Below, piece by piece: positions 50,203-61,822 of a stretch of DNA of 64,000 nucleotides. The DNA is from Tyto alba (lineage: Eukaryota; Chordata; Aves; Strigiformes; Tytonidae): positions 17,132,886-17,196,885 of the forward strand of contig NW_024881330.1 of the NCBI RefSeq assembly GCF_018691265.1, in the 5' to 3' direction. A program made the translations under genes and the position numbers. The number at the start of each line of letters is the position of its first letter. The first letter of the stretch is position 1. Below the pieces are notes generated by a model. The model ran no database searches and had not been told where the DNA came from. It saw only the letters and a list, made by a program, of their open reading frames with translations.

Positions 50203-53200
50203 ATTTTATTAACAGATTTGTGTAATCATTCTATCTGGGAATTTGTGTGTTGAGATAGCCAGGAATACTGGAGTAAAAAGGACAGAAATCCACTACAAGG
50301 GTGTAAAATGTGATTTTTCTTAAATTTGGTCAATATTTCATTCCAGAATTTTTATTTAGGAGCAAATATGCATAGTGCATAGACAAATTATCAGGAAGGA
50401 TAGGAAATTTTCACTGAGAAAACACAAAACATACTCCTTGATAAAAACCAATGATTTCTTTATATACAGGAAGTTATTAGATGGAGCAGTTACCAGAATG
50501 AGCCAGAGCTAGGCATCAGGATGAAATACAGTTCTCTAAACAAAGGCACCTAAAGCCTTTTGTAATGATAGATAATAGATAGCTAAGAGGAGACACTGTC
50601 TACATCTTCTGGTAACTTTTTAAAAATATACTTGTTCTAGTTTGAATTTCAAAGTAAAGTTTACCTTGAATTAGGAAATCATCAATTTTAATTTAAGACA
50701 CAGAAGTGGGAATTTCAACAACTTCAAACAATTTTACAATAAATGAATGAAACTGAAATTTTTTAAACACAGAAAATGCTGATTTGAGTTTATTTTAAAA
50801 GATTAATTGAAAAAAATCTTTAATAGCCTTAACTATAAATATGTAGATTTTTAGCAGAAGCTTCAAAATTGCCTTTTCTCGATCTCAGTCTAATTTATTC
50901 CAAAGAAGTCTTTCCTTAAGCGATGGAGAAAGAACATGAATAAATCAAAGAACATCTAAACAAAAACAAAAATCAAAAGAAATTATGTAAATGCTAGACT
51001 ATTCCATTATTTCATCTTTGTCACTTTCTGATTTTTTTTTTAAGGAATGTAATATTCTATTGTGTTATATAAATTTTAGAATAGCTGTAATAAAACTTCA
51101 TGATATTTCCATCAATCCCTGATAGTTTAGTCCCTGTTAAATCTTACAGGACCTTTTTGTGACTGGTCAAAACAATAGGTAGGTAAAATATTCTTAGAGG
51201 GAGTCATTTGAACAGGGAGACCAGGTGGTAATTGTAAAATTCAGAGAAGAAGCAATTGCAGTTGTCAAGATGAATGATGATCATTAGATCCTAATACCAA
51301 GTTTTGGAGGGAAAACAAAGCAAGAGTTATTAATTTCCTTCCTTATCTTAATGGATAGCTTAGGAAGTGATCTCTGCAGAGGTTTTATTCAGGAATTACC
51401 TCACAAAGGTGTCACTAAAGCTCAAATACATAAATGTAAAATATAGTAGAATAGGTACTGAAATGCAACATAATTACTAAAAATGAGGCCTAGAAATAAA
51501 TCTGAAAACATTTCATTATGAAGTAACATAATACGCTACAATTTATATTCTTAAATGTGTCAAATATTTTTTTTAAAGATTTCATAAGTATAAATTTCAT
51601 ATTAAAAATAATTTAAAATTTTCCCATCCTAAGGAAATCTAGAAATCTTTTGAAACATCTAATTAATGTAGCCTCTTACTTTGCTGTGTAATCAACAATG
51701 TGGACCAGAGCCAATGTCAATCATTTTCTTGATGTCTAGAACATCTCCGTTTAAACTGTCAAACCAAATCCTTTCTCTTGAACGTGTCCAGCTCAGGTAT
51801 CTATCTATCTTTTTTCTGCAACCATGCAGTAACTTTCAATCCATCAGAATGTAATGATTTTAAAAGAGCAATTTAAACAGAACAACTTGAGTAATTCATT
51901 CTTTCTACAAATTTATTTTTCTGTGTTTTATTTGGCGAAAGGGGGAAATAAGGTGTTTTTTATTTTCCTCTTCCCCATTGTTCTCTGGCTTATCTTCCAT
52001 TTATATACTATGAATAACAAGGTCAATGGAGAGGGAAATTGACATACACAAAGCACTGCTAAAAAGTTTATATTGTCTACCAGATTTCTTTTTATGTCTA
52101 CTAGATACCTTTGACACTGATATCATATCCCCTTAGTACTTATGTAGCACAACATTCTGTTTTTTGCTACTCCTAACAATAATGTCCACAGCACTTTGGG
52201 AATAATTCTGCTCAAAATCAAAAATCAAAGTACCTGTAAAGCTGCTCAGAGATTATGCACTTTACAGATATAGTGGAATTTGAATGTCAATCAGTATGAC
52301 TTTGAATTTCTTCCTTTCTTCTGTTACCACCCCACAGGCACCCTGTTTCAGGTCCTGCAATCCAACTCTCTTTCCTCCAGCACCCTTCTACCCCAGTCTG
52401 ATTGTATTTCATGTAACTTTTTAAAGTCTTACCTTCCACAACCTTCTGGCCTTTATTTTATCCAAACTAAAGACCCTTCCTTCTAAAATCCAGCTTCCAT
52501 CAGAGACTCTTAACAAACTCTCACAGCCAAGCTACTTTCTTGCAGTTGCAGTCCAAGTCCTAAGTAGAAGTCCCTTCACTTTACACCATCTTCTCTACCT
52601 CTACTCTCCTCATTGCCCAGACAGCCTCTGCTTCTCATTTAATTAATTGCTTTTATGCATTAAGAGTGTGCCTCAGACTCACTTGCAGGTTTTGGCCCCA
52701 TTTACATCCTTGATTAGTGCTTACTTTGGCTGAAAGGATGTGTTGAACTCCAGTAGTTGTGACTGGAAAGGAAAGAGAAATGAAACAAAAGGAGGAGGGG
52801 AGACAGAAAAGCTTGACATTTTTTTCTTGAGCTTCTTGACCTATGGCAGTTTTTCCATTCTCTAGTTACATTTCATGCTTCCCTGCCAGTGTTTCCTATT
52901 ATAGAACCACTGATTTAAATACAAAATACTAGAGTTTTTCAATAGTTTATAAAAATGTTCCTGAATCTTGGGACTTTTTTAAGGGTGAAGAGTCACCTAT
53001 TTTGAGGGGAAGCTGGAAGGCAGCAAAGGAATAAAAAAGCACATTAAAACCATCATTCAAACTTCATCTAAATTACAGTTTAAATTAGCAAATGAGTAAA
53101 AATCAAGAAACTTAATTCTGTTGCTGGGAAACAAACAGGTTAATTTAGTAGTGTGGCAAAAAAAGTTCTCCCTTCTACTCTAGAAAATAGCATAGTGCCT

Positions 53201-55692
53201 AGTTCTGTATTCATCTTTCTCCTACTTTTCCTCAAGTCTTAAAATATATGCCAAAGTATATACTTACTTAAATATATTAATTCTAATATTAACACACATA
53301 GTGTTCAGAATAAAGATAGAGATAGCATTGCAATTGCAGAGAAGAGATTTTCTTAAAATTATGTTAATAACAATGAAGAAACCAGTTTCCAGAGAAAAAA
53401 AAATCCCCAGAGAGTAAATAAACTATCACAGTCATTGTTTGCTAATGACTTCAGTATTGAAAAAATAAGTAGATTTTTTTTTTCACTCAAAATATTTGAC
53501 CTGCTCAGTTCTATATCAAATAATCTCACTGTTACTCTAAATCAGCTATTACAGTTGCTTTGGGAAACAAAGCAATATCAGTAGGACACTTAGGATTAGT
53601 TTTCTGCAAAGGCATCTTGATGTTAACATCTCTTTTTACAGCAACATTTTACAGAAGCATGAATAACAACTGTTCACTTTTATTACTAGTAAGTAGTGAA
53701 TGGCTAGAGATAGTCTGTTTTTTCTTCAGTCGTATAAGAGAGCAGTTTCAAATTCCCTTAAGCTTTGCATCAGTAAAATTAAATCCAGAATTAAACTTAA
53801 TGTATTAAAAATATGCAAAGGCACATTTGCCTAAGTCACACTCAGCTAGGCATAAAAACAGTAGGAAAAAAACACTACTAAATATAGGCCCACTACAGTT
53901 TTAGCTGTTTTAACTTATGTTCATTGAATGGATTTATCAGTGACATCTTGACGCTCTCATTCACCTGACTTCTATGTTACCACTCAAATCACATTTACAC
54001 ATGAATTTTTAAAGAACATTTTTCTCTGCCTAGCAATACTATTCATTTTTGTTCATCCTAGGTGTCAGATCTTGGTTCTTTCTGCACTTTGTTTCCTTGA
54101 TTGACTCCTATTTCCCCAAACCCTGTCTCAGGGTTTTTTAAACATGGAAATGTTGTATGGAAGGATAATTTAAAAAAAAAAAAATTTAGGAGTTCGTCTA
54201 AACATCAAACTCTGTTAGTTTTCTAATACAATGAGGTGCTCTGCTAAAAATCAATCTAGCATAGCAGAAGAATTCAATGAACTTAAAATGTATATTCATA
54301 AAAAACGTGTAGTCTACAGTACACTTAATAATTTTCCTCTCAGACCATATACCATATGATAGCACATGCATAATGCTTTGCAATAATCAATTAAAAACTT
54401 CATTTTAATAAACTCACTGGTGAGTTAGTACATCCTGATTGCAGAACAAATACATAGATGAGAATTTCAATCTAAGGATTTACAAATTATATTTATACAT
54501 AGGTGCTTATTTTGAAGTTGGTCAGGGTGTTTAAATAAAAGGATTTCTTGTTATAGCACATTTAAAACTGTGTGAAATGAAATTCTGGCTTTGTAAATAA
54601 TCCATTTTTGTTGACATTTGGAATTAGAGCCATCTTTATTTCACTCTACTGATGTGACTACATGTTGATAGTGCACGAACCTGGTCTGTTCCTGAGTATC
54701 ACATGGATTAGAGATGGTTACTTCTACATTGCCTTCAAATGATATATGAAATTCATACAACATATCGGTAACTAGGCAATTAGTATTTATCAGCATTTTA
54801 CATACTTGTTTGCTGTCAAGCAGAAATAAAACCAGTGATTTCCACAAAGTCTTAGAATAAAAAAATACATAACTGAAAATAAATCATGGTCATAAACTAA
54901 TCCTGTGGAGATTTTTTGTCACAACTTTATATTTGAAATACACATTGAGAAGGAGTTAGTAGGCTGGAATTGTCCATAAAATCTTTGTAAAATAGATGCA
55001 TTTTGCCCCGTATGATGATTTTCTTAATTTATTTTTTTTCTTAAATGAGAATGTGACCATTTTAACAAAGAGAGGCTGAAAGATCAAGTAATGTAATGCG
55101 AGAGAAGAATGTTGATCTCGGTCAACAAGAGCTTGATTTGGTTGAGAGGTTTCACCACATGTATAGCCAGAAGAGAGCAGGTAGGGAGAACTAGCTGGTA
55201 AAAATGAGTGGATTATCTTTCCCCAGAAAGGATTAACTGAAATAAAAGACATTTCCCAGAATCTGCATTATCTTGTGCTTTCTCTTCTCTAGTGAGAAAA
55301 ACAAAGGTATGTTCAGAAATTTGATACAAAGCCTATGTGTTGCTTTATGCATTTTTCCATGACCACTAAGTGTCATCTAAAGAAACATAAATTAAAAAAA
55401 AAACCCAAACCAACCAACCAACCAAACAAACAAAAAAAAAAAAAAAAAAAAACAAACAAACAAAAAAAAACCCAAACAAACAAACAAACAAAAAAAAGCA
55501 AGCAACCAAAAAATCTAGGAAGTCCACAACTGCAGTAAGGTATGAGGAAACTTGTGAGGATCATAGCCAGTGATCTGAAATAAATGCTCAGGACACGTGA
55601 TTGGACCAATAGCTCTGTCATGCAGGGGCATACACAATACTGCTATTGCAGAGGGGAAATGCTAACACCCTCCAGAATCCAGAGGTAAAATC
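50203..55692. other. Unique AT-rich intergenic DNA, no gene seen
   Basis: No transposon or exon recognised. The plus strand is unusually C/T-rich at about 52290-52640. An A/C-rich simple stretch lies at 55392-55500. Frames up to 98 codons (54956-55252, minus) have no recognisable motif. Confidence 0.65.
55392..55500. repeat. A-rich (CAAA)n/(CCAA)n simple repeat
   Basis: About 110 bp composed almost only of A and C on the plus strand: ACCAACCAACC steps, CAAA steps and an A20-plus run. The lysine/threonine-rich and phenylalanine-rich open frames across it are artefacts of composition. Confidence 0.93.
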
Positions 55693-55832
55693 GTTGAGTA
55701 GTTTGGGTTGGAAGGGACTTTTAACGGTCATCTAGTCCAACCCCCCCACAGTGAGCAAGGATATCTTCAACTCAGAGCCCTGTCCAACCTGATTTTTTTT
55801 GAATGTTTCCAGGGATGGGGCATCTACCATGC
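55693..55832 (-). mobile_element. Short CR1 LINE 3' fragment
   Basis: Reversed CR1 3' end: TAGTTTGGGTTGGAAGGGAC, CATCTAGTCCAACCCCCC, TTTCCAGGGATGGGGCATC. It is truncated after 'CATCTACCA', just left of the GTGGTG duplication of the adjoining LTR. At about 140 bp it is a typical heavily 5'-truncated insertion. Its 3' terminal repeat is mutated (ATCGTTGAG). Confidence 0.92.
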
Positions 55833-55840
55833 CTGTGGTG

Positions 55841-56375
55841 TGTTGGAGAATGGCTCAGAGACAAGAGTTCTGAGCCCACCGAGCAATTGTATGATCAGAG
55901 CCTGCTCTAGCTGCTGATGCTGAGCCTCACTAGGGTTTGCCTGCAGCTGCTCGCAGCTGCTGATACATGAGGAATGTCAAGGACGCTTCAGCCCTGTGTA
56001 CCGTGGTGTGTCGAAAACAGGTTAAGGGGAATTAGGAATAGTGGTCTGAGAAACCTAGTGTTATGGTAACGGTGGTCTGAGAAACATTGTGTTATGGTAC
56101 TGTCGTGTATCGAAAACAAGTCACTAGGAATCAGAAATAGTAGCATGAGAAACTTAGTGTTATGAGAAGCTTGTGCTGTAAGCTAACTGCAAGTAGGTGG
56201 ACCGTGCGAATACGACCTTTAGAGCTTAAGCCAATCAGCTAGTGAATAGTAGGCATAATAATTATCATTGTCTGTATAAATATATGTACCCTGGACCAAT
56301 AAAGACACACGTTGATTGATGCTCTATCACCCACACTGAACCCGTCTCGGCGTGTCGTTCATCCGCGGCTCCGCA
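55841..56375 (+). mobile_element. 535-bp class II-like ERV solo LTR, copy B
   Basis: Plus-strand solo LTR, TGTTGGAGAATGG...CGCGGCTCCGCA, the same length as copy A at 14311 and differing from it at about 10 positions by eye. A perfect 6-bp duplication GTGGTG flanks it (55835-55840 and 56376-56381). U3 contains an imperfect duplication: TCGAAAACAGGTTAAGGGG and GAGAAACCTAGTGTTATG recur as TCGAAAACAAGTCACTAGG and GAGAAACTTAGTGTTATG, with a third GAGAAACATTGTGTTATG between. CCAAT is at 56231, TATAAATATA at 56275 and AATAAA at 56298-56303. It landed at the edge of a CR1 fragment. No internal proviral sequence remains. Confidence 0.95.
56231..56303 (+). promoter_or_regulatory. LTR copy B core promoter and poly(A) signal
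   Basis: CCAAT (56231-56235), TATAAATATA (56275-56284) and AATAAA (56298-56303) are in order. The AATAAA starts 23 bases after the TATA box, so the expected cap site lies just after the poly(A) signal. That implies a short R region, the layout known from avian alpharetroviruses. Activity is not shown. Confidence 0.72.
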
Positions 56376-56381
56376 GTGGTG

Positions 56382-57055
56382 TGGACACTTTGTGGCTGGA
56401 TTCCCTGGCAGAAATCATTGCTGTCTAACAGCTGTCATTCAGCCAACATCTACCACAGATTACTTAGAACAATATTTCCACCAACCAGTGTGGAAATTTC
56501 TACCTACATATGGGAAATGCTACTTTCAAATACAGCCCTGAAGCCTAGCACTAAACATCTCTCCTCTCAATACCTTTCACTCCAGGAGATTCTAGCATGC
56601 ATGCTTTATTTTACGTTTTCCTAAATGTAACTCTGTTCATTGTCAGGTAAGCTCCCTTAAGAATCTTCTACTGCTAACAGCACTTTCTAAAGAGCAGTTT
56701 CTAAACTTTCTTCATGGGATACTTTTTACACACAGTGAATTTTATTGGCAAAGCACAAATAAACTTTCAATTTTAAATACAACATTGTGAAGCATCTTTT
56801 ACCTCTTTCTTCATATCTTAACATTACTCAGAACTAGTACTCTGAAGTGAACCACTGGTCATATCCAAACTATATACTGCTTAGTCTGGACCTTCCTTGG
56901 TATTAATGTAATGGTCCAGTGCCCCTTAAATAAATAAAGAAAAATAATAATAATAACAAAAAGTTTTGGTTTGTTTTCTTATTTTTTTCAGTTTAATATT
57001 GTCCCAATGAAACAGCAGCACAGCAGTGTTTTTTTAACTACCAAGGGGTGACCAG
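56382..57055. other. Unique intergenic DNA
   Basis: No gene or repeat recognised, apart from a small AATAAT run near 56942. The 90-codon frame starting inside the LTR (56352) continues here by chance. Confidence 0.65.
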
Positions 57056-57057
57056 CA

Positions 57058-57546
57058 GATAGTGGCTCTGCAGCAGTCTGTGGGAGTCCTGGTAGACAAG
57101 TTGACCATGAAAAAACAATGTAACCTTGCAGCAAAGAAGACCAACAGTCTCCTGGCTTGCACCAGGCAGAGTGTTGGTACCACGTCAAGAAAAGGTTATC
57201 CTCTGCTCAGCCCTGGTGAGACACATCCAAGTGCTGTATCCAATGCTGGGTTCCCCAGTACAAAACAGACACTGATATACTGGAGTGAGTCCAGCACAGG
57301 GCTAAGAAAATGATTAAGGGACTGGAGCATCTTTCACATAAGGAAGGACTGGGAAAGTTGGGACTATTCAGTTTATAGAAGGTTCAAGGGGATCTTATTT
57401 GTGTGACACGGACAGGGGTGTAAAGAAGACAGAGCCAGACTCTTCTCAGCAATTCCCAGTGACAGGACAAGAGACAATAGGCACAAACTGAAATACAAAT
57501 GTCAATTAATCATAAGGAAGATTATCGGGATTTTTAGTCTTTTTGT

Positions 57547-57613
<67 letters not shown>

Positions 57614-57800
57614 TTGTGAGGGTGATCAGACACTGGAATAAAGTCATCCAGAGAGGTTGTGGAGTTCCATCTTTGTAGATATTAAAACCTGATTGGATGC
57701 AGTTCTGGGCAACTTGCTCTAGTTGACTATAATCTGAACAGGAGTATAGACTATATGATTGTCAGAGACTTCCAGCCCTAAATATTCTCTGATTTTGTGA
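57058..57800 (+). mobile_element. CR1 LINE, 5'-truncated, with internal (TTTA)n
   Basis: Plus-strand CR1. The left part reads as ORF2 (frame from 57062: 'VGVLVDKLTMKKQCNLAAKK', cf. the 'LGVLVDEKL' block of the 39-kb copy). Then follow 'GAGTGAGTCCAGCACAGGGC', 'ATTAAGGGACTGGAGCATC', 'CAGTGACAGGACAAGAG', a (TTTA)n array, 'GTGAGGGTGATCAGACACTGGA', and the 3' end region up to 'CTTCCAGCCCTAAATATTC'. It is of the older type seen at 22 kb. ORF2 breaks after about 60 codons of readable homology, so it is inactive. Confidence 0.93.
57546..57614. repeat. (TTTA)n microsatellite, about 17 units
   Basis: Nearly pure TTTA repeat of about 69 bp inside the CR1. It replaces the short T run that normally precedes 'CTGTGAGGGTG' in CR1 ORF2. 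Confidence 0.95.
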
Positions 57801-60425
57801 CTGTAGGTGTGGGACTGTATGGAAATGCAAAGCATATGGGCATATTATTAGACCCAAATTTAGTAGACCTGTCTATTTTTCAGACTTCATGATTCTGACC
57901 AAATTTGTATTATTAAACACAGAACTGTTGAGAAATATTTAATGTTTTATCCTACTGTACACTACTATATAATACAACAAATTCATATCAGCTCAGATCT
58001 ACCTAAAATAACAAGTCAAAGATTAGATCTGGCTGACTTTAAAACACCTACACATTTTTTCTTTAATAATTATCTGGGAATTGTTTATATAACCTTGTAA
58101 GTATATAACAAGTTGTTAAAATACAATGGGGAAAATATTAACTGCCTGAAAGCACTATTACTCATGTAAATTACCTTTTTTTTAAAAAAATTTTGATATC
58201 TCTTCTGTTAGCTTGAGTAGAATTCCAAAGTGAAGTAGTTTCTGATTTTTTTTGCACATTCTTTCCCATGTTTTAAGTGTGTTCATTTTTCTTATGAGTG
58301 GACAAACTTAATTGTGGAAGAATGACTAAAATTCAGGGAAAATTTCCCATAAATTCAAACATTCTTTGCAGTGGGTGTAGATCAATGTCATCCACAAAAT
58401 GATGAAGTAGGTATAAATCAAAAAATTAAGGTAGAAAAAACTGTTGTAAAAATAATTCATATGTAATAATGTAACTGAACGAAAAGACTATGAGATATAA
58501 ACTGCAATCCCACATTCACATTTGGCTAGAAACAACTCAAGACAGGTAGATACTGGATGATGTCCAGGAAATCTACCCAATAAAAATAAGTTTCTTCAAT
58601 CTGTCTCTAAACTAAAATTAATATAGACAGTTAAGAACTATGAAAAAAGCCATCTGCTAACTAGTGAACATAAGGTCCACAGAGTCAGTATCATACAAAG
58701 GCAGAGTCAATTAACTTATTTAAAACTCTGGTTCCAAAAGATCTGAAAGTTCTTCTACTGAAATGAATCTCAAAATGTTGAGCAAACTTAACAACATAGA
58801 AACAAATTCTGATTTAGTAGAACTATGTATTTTTTATTCACTGTCTCCCAGTAGGACTTCCAGAAAGCCCATGGAAAAGTGAATCCATATTCTTATCACC
58901 TTTTATTTTTCTTATTACTATTTTCTCAGTTTGCTTTGAAGAAACATAATTTTTCTTGCAAAACCTTCCTTCTTATTTTTTTTTTAGTCTTTAAAAGTCA
59001 AAATGAATTTATGAGGACCATAGACTCATAAATCTGACTTGTTAAATGCACAAATCTCAACTTCCTTCTCCCTACCCCACAATCTAGTTTCTATTTGATG
59101 ATGAAAATCCAAAGGAATATATTTTCTAAGATAAAGCTGCACTAATATGAACACACTGCCCTTATATTGAGGATCAAGATTTTATTTTATTCAACCAGTT
59201 TTTAATAAAAAAAGAAGAAAAATATTATTACAAATTTTACATTAAATGACTAACCAAGACTTAGGGACTTCTTGTTTTTTTTTGAACTCATTCTTATTGA
59301 ACTAGCTAATCCTATTAAGCAAAGTGTTCATATCCAAATAATAGATCATGTTATTTTCCTCTCATCATTAAAAATTTAAAATGAAACAGAAACCAGTTGA
59401 CTCATATCCTTGAAGTTGGTTATTGAGGTAACTAACGTGCCAACAGGTTTTATTCATATACAAAAAGGGTCCTTATATTTATATTCAAAGACTCTCATTA
59501 AATTCCTGATTGCATTTATACATGTCCCTGTTTTGAGCAAAGTAGACACCTGTTTGGTTTGGTAGGCCCACTTTCATTTCATACAGATTAACCAAATCAA
59601 GATTTTACTCATAAGCACACAGGTATCAATGAGATTTAAACAAATGAATTACAGCTGTGCAGCAGCTGCTCAGAGCTTCAGCAACCTGCAATTGTTTTTA
59701 ACTTATAGGAAGGGTGTGCTAAACCTTTTGGCTGGACCATTTCCAGACAAAATATTAAGAACCGATACTATCAAAGATCTTGTTTGACCTGCTGTAGCTC
59801 ACTTCACCCTCTTGGTCAAGGCATTATAAGGTGATAACCTGTCTTAACTGTAGTGACTCTGTAGATTCTACTGTCAGTGTAAAATGTTGTCCATAAAAGT
59901 TCAGAATGAATTTGCTGGAGAATATGCAAATAGTGATGCATTTGCTAGAGTACCTAACACCAGAATATGAAAAGAAAAGGGACTAAGTTCTTGAAATAGT
60001 TGTTGAGATTTTGGGATTCTTCATCTCTGAGTCTGAATGGGAAACAGGAATGAGAAGTCTGAACAGTTTTGGAAATCTGACTGGATACTTAAGTATCTCT
60101 GTAAGTGTGTATGTGTGCAAAGATTCTTATAAATGTCCCTTCCAAAGCTGAAGGATAAAGTATCTGTAATAATATGTAATAATTAGGTAGATAAAATAGC
60201 TAATACCTGTAAGTATCCGAGCCTGCAGTACATATAGATACTTACAAGCTTTAGCTAGTAAACCAACATCTCATCTATAATTACACAATAGTAAGTGCTT
60301 TAGGCTGTGCTTACAGATTATCTGAAATCAGACATTAAAACTACCTTGAAGCCATGAGAGAAATCCATCTTAGAAAATACTTCTGCGGCCAGGTGGAATG
60401 TGAAACTTTTTTAGTGGATCACTGC
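57801..60425. other. Unique AT-rich intergenic DNA, no gene seen
   Basis: No open frame of 60 codons or more, no transposon end and no RNA fold noticed in 2.6 kb. Confidence 0.7.
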
Positions 60426-61005
60426 TGTTGTGATTTAACCCCAGCTGGCAACTCAGCCCCACACAGCTGCTCACTCACTCCCACCCCGGTGGGACGGGCG
60501 AGAGAATCAGAAGAGTAAAAGTGAGAAAACTCATGGATTGAGATAAAGACAGTTTAATAGGTAAAGCAAAAGCCACATGCACAAACAAAGCAAAACAAGG
60601 AATTCATTCACCACTTCCCACCGGCATCTCCAGAACAGCAGGGCTCCATCACATGTAATGGTTACTTGGGAAGACAAATGCCATCACTCTGAATCTCCCA
60701 CCCCTTCCTTCTTCTTCCCCCAGCTTTATATGCTGAACATGACATCATATGGTATGGAATATCCCTTTGGTCTGTTGGGGTCATCTGTTCCAGCTGTCTC
60801 CCCTCCCAACTTCTTGTGCTCCCCAGCCTACTCACTGGTGTGTTGGAGTGAGGATCAGAAAAGGCCTTGACTCTCTGTAAGCACTGGTCATCAGTAACCA
60901 AAACATCCCTGAATGATCAACACGGTTTCCAGCACAAATCCAAAACATAACCCCATACTAGTTACTATGAAGAAAATTAACTCTATCCCAGCTAAAACTA
61001 GCACA
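60426..61005 (-). mobile_element. ERVL-like 3' LTR, 580 bp
   Basis: A minus-strand LTR. On the plus strand it begins TGTTGTGATTTAACCCCAGC and ends CCCAGCTAAAACTAGCACA, so it runs TGTGCTAGTTTTAGC...CAACA. It has a reversed TATA box (GCATATAAAGC, near 60723-60733) and reversed ATTAAA near 60553. A polypurine tract sits directly upstream (61006-61017), so this is a 3' LTR with internal sequence attached rather than a solo LTR. I recognise it as a common avian ERVL-type LTR; the exact subfamily is not assigned. The 97-codon plus-strand frame (60577) is an antisense artefact. Confidence 0.92.
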
Positions 61006-61017
61006 TTCTCCACCTTT
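61006..61017 (-). promoter_or_regulatory. Polypurine tract of the ERVL-like element
   Basis: On the minus strand, AAAGGTGGAGAA lies immediately before the LTR start TGTGCTAG, the position and composition expected of the plus-strand primer of retroviral reverse transcription. Inference from position. Confidence 0.7.
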
Positions 61018-61513
61018 ATTCCATACATTTTATGTTATGCTCAGGCCTTCACTATCCACTACATTTTTATTAATCATCACCCTTCCCATCCTTTGATATA
61101 ATAACACAGATGTCATTCCTTCAGTCTATGGACCACCTCTGTAAAATGTTTGTAAAATGTCCACAGATGTTCAAAAAATATCCATTGAATTCATTTAGTC
61201 CATGACTTTGGGCTCCACCTATTTTGGTGGTCACTCAGGACAGGAGAGGTGGTGTGTTGTGTGGTTAGTGGGCACCAAAACCAGCTCAAGTCAGGTCATT
61301 GCTGCACCTTCACTGCTTCTTGTAAGACTTGTCTTCCACTGGTTTTGGTGGTTCCTGTTATGGTAATTCCTATAACATCCAACTAAATTCATGGGTTACA
61401 ACAATTTAAAGGTATTTTCATTAGTCTCCACCCCTTGTCCCTTTGGGTCAGGTTATAGGGTTTAATATTTCAATGAATTCCTACCCTTGTCCCTGCACTG
61501 TCTTGGACTTATA

Positions 61514-61803
61514 ACAGAATCATAGAATGGTTTGGAATAGAAGGGACCTTAAAGATCATCTAGTTCCAACTTCCCTGTCATGGACAGGGACACCTGCCGC
61601 TAGACCAGGTTGCTCAAAGCCCCAGACAACCTGGCCTTGAACACTTCCAGAGATGGGGCATCCACAGGTTCTGTGGACAACCTGTTACAGTGCCTCATCA
61701 TCCTTATACCGAAGAACTTCCTTACACCTAACCGAAATCTACCCTTTTTCAGTTTAAAGCCATTACCTCTTGTCCTATCACTACATGCCCTTGCAAAAAG
61801 TCC
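61514..61803 (-). mobile_element. CR1 LINE 3' fragment inside the ERVL-like element
   Basis: Reversed CR1 3' end: CAGAATCATAGAATGGTTTGG, AAGGGACCTTAAAGATCATC, CCAGAGATGGGGCATCCAC, then CCTCTTGTCCTATCACTAC, truncated near 61803. It keeps the well-formed 8-bp type 3' terminus. It splits the retroviral sequence into 61018-61513 and 61804-62502, so it inserted later. Confidence 0.95.
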
Positions 61804-61822
61804 ACAGACTGCAGCCGCTTAG

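Noticed and set aside
55335..55621. Lysine/threonine-rich and phenylalanine-rich frames
   Set aside because: They are direct translations of the A/C simple repeat at 55392-55500.
14311..56375. Reading the two 535-bp LTRs as the ends of one 42-kb provirus
   Set aside because: They are in opposite orientation and each has its own distinct 6-bp duplication.
60577..60901. Overlapping 97- and 79-codon frames on both strands
   Set aside because: Both fall inside the ERVL-like 3' LTR and are explained by it.
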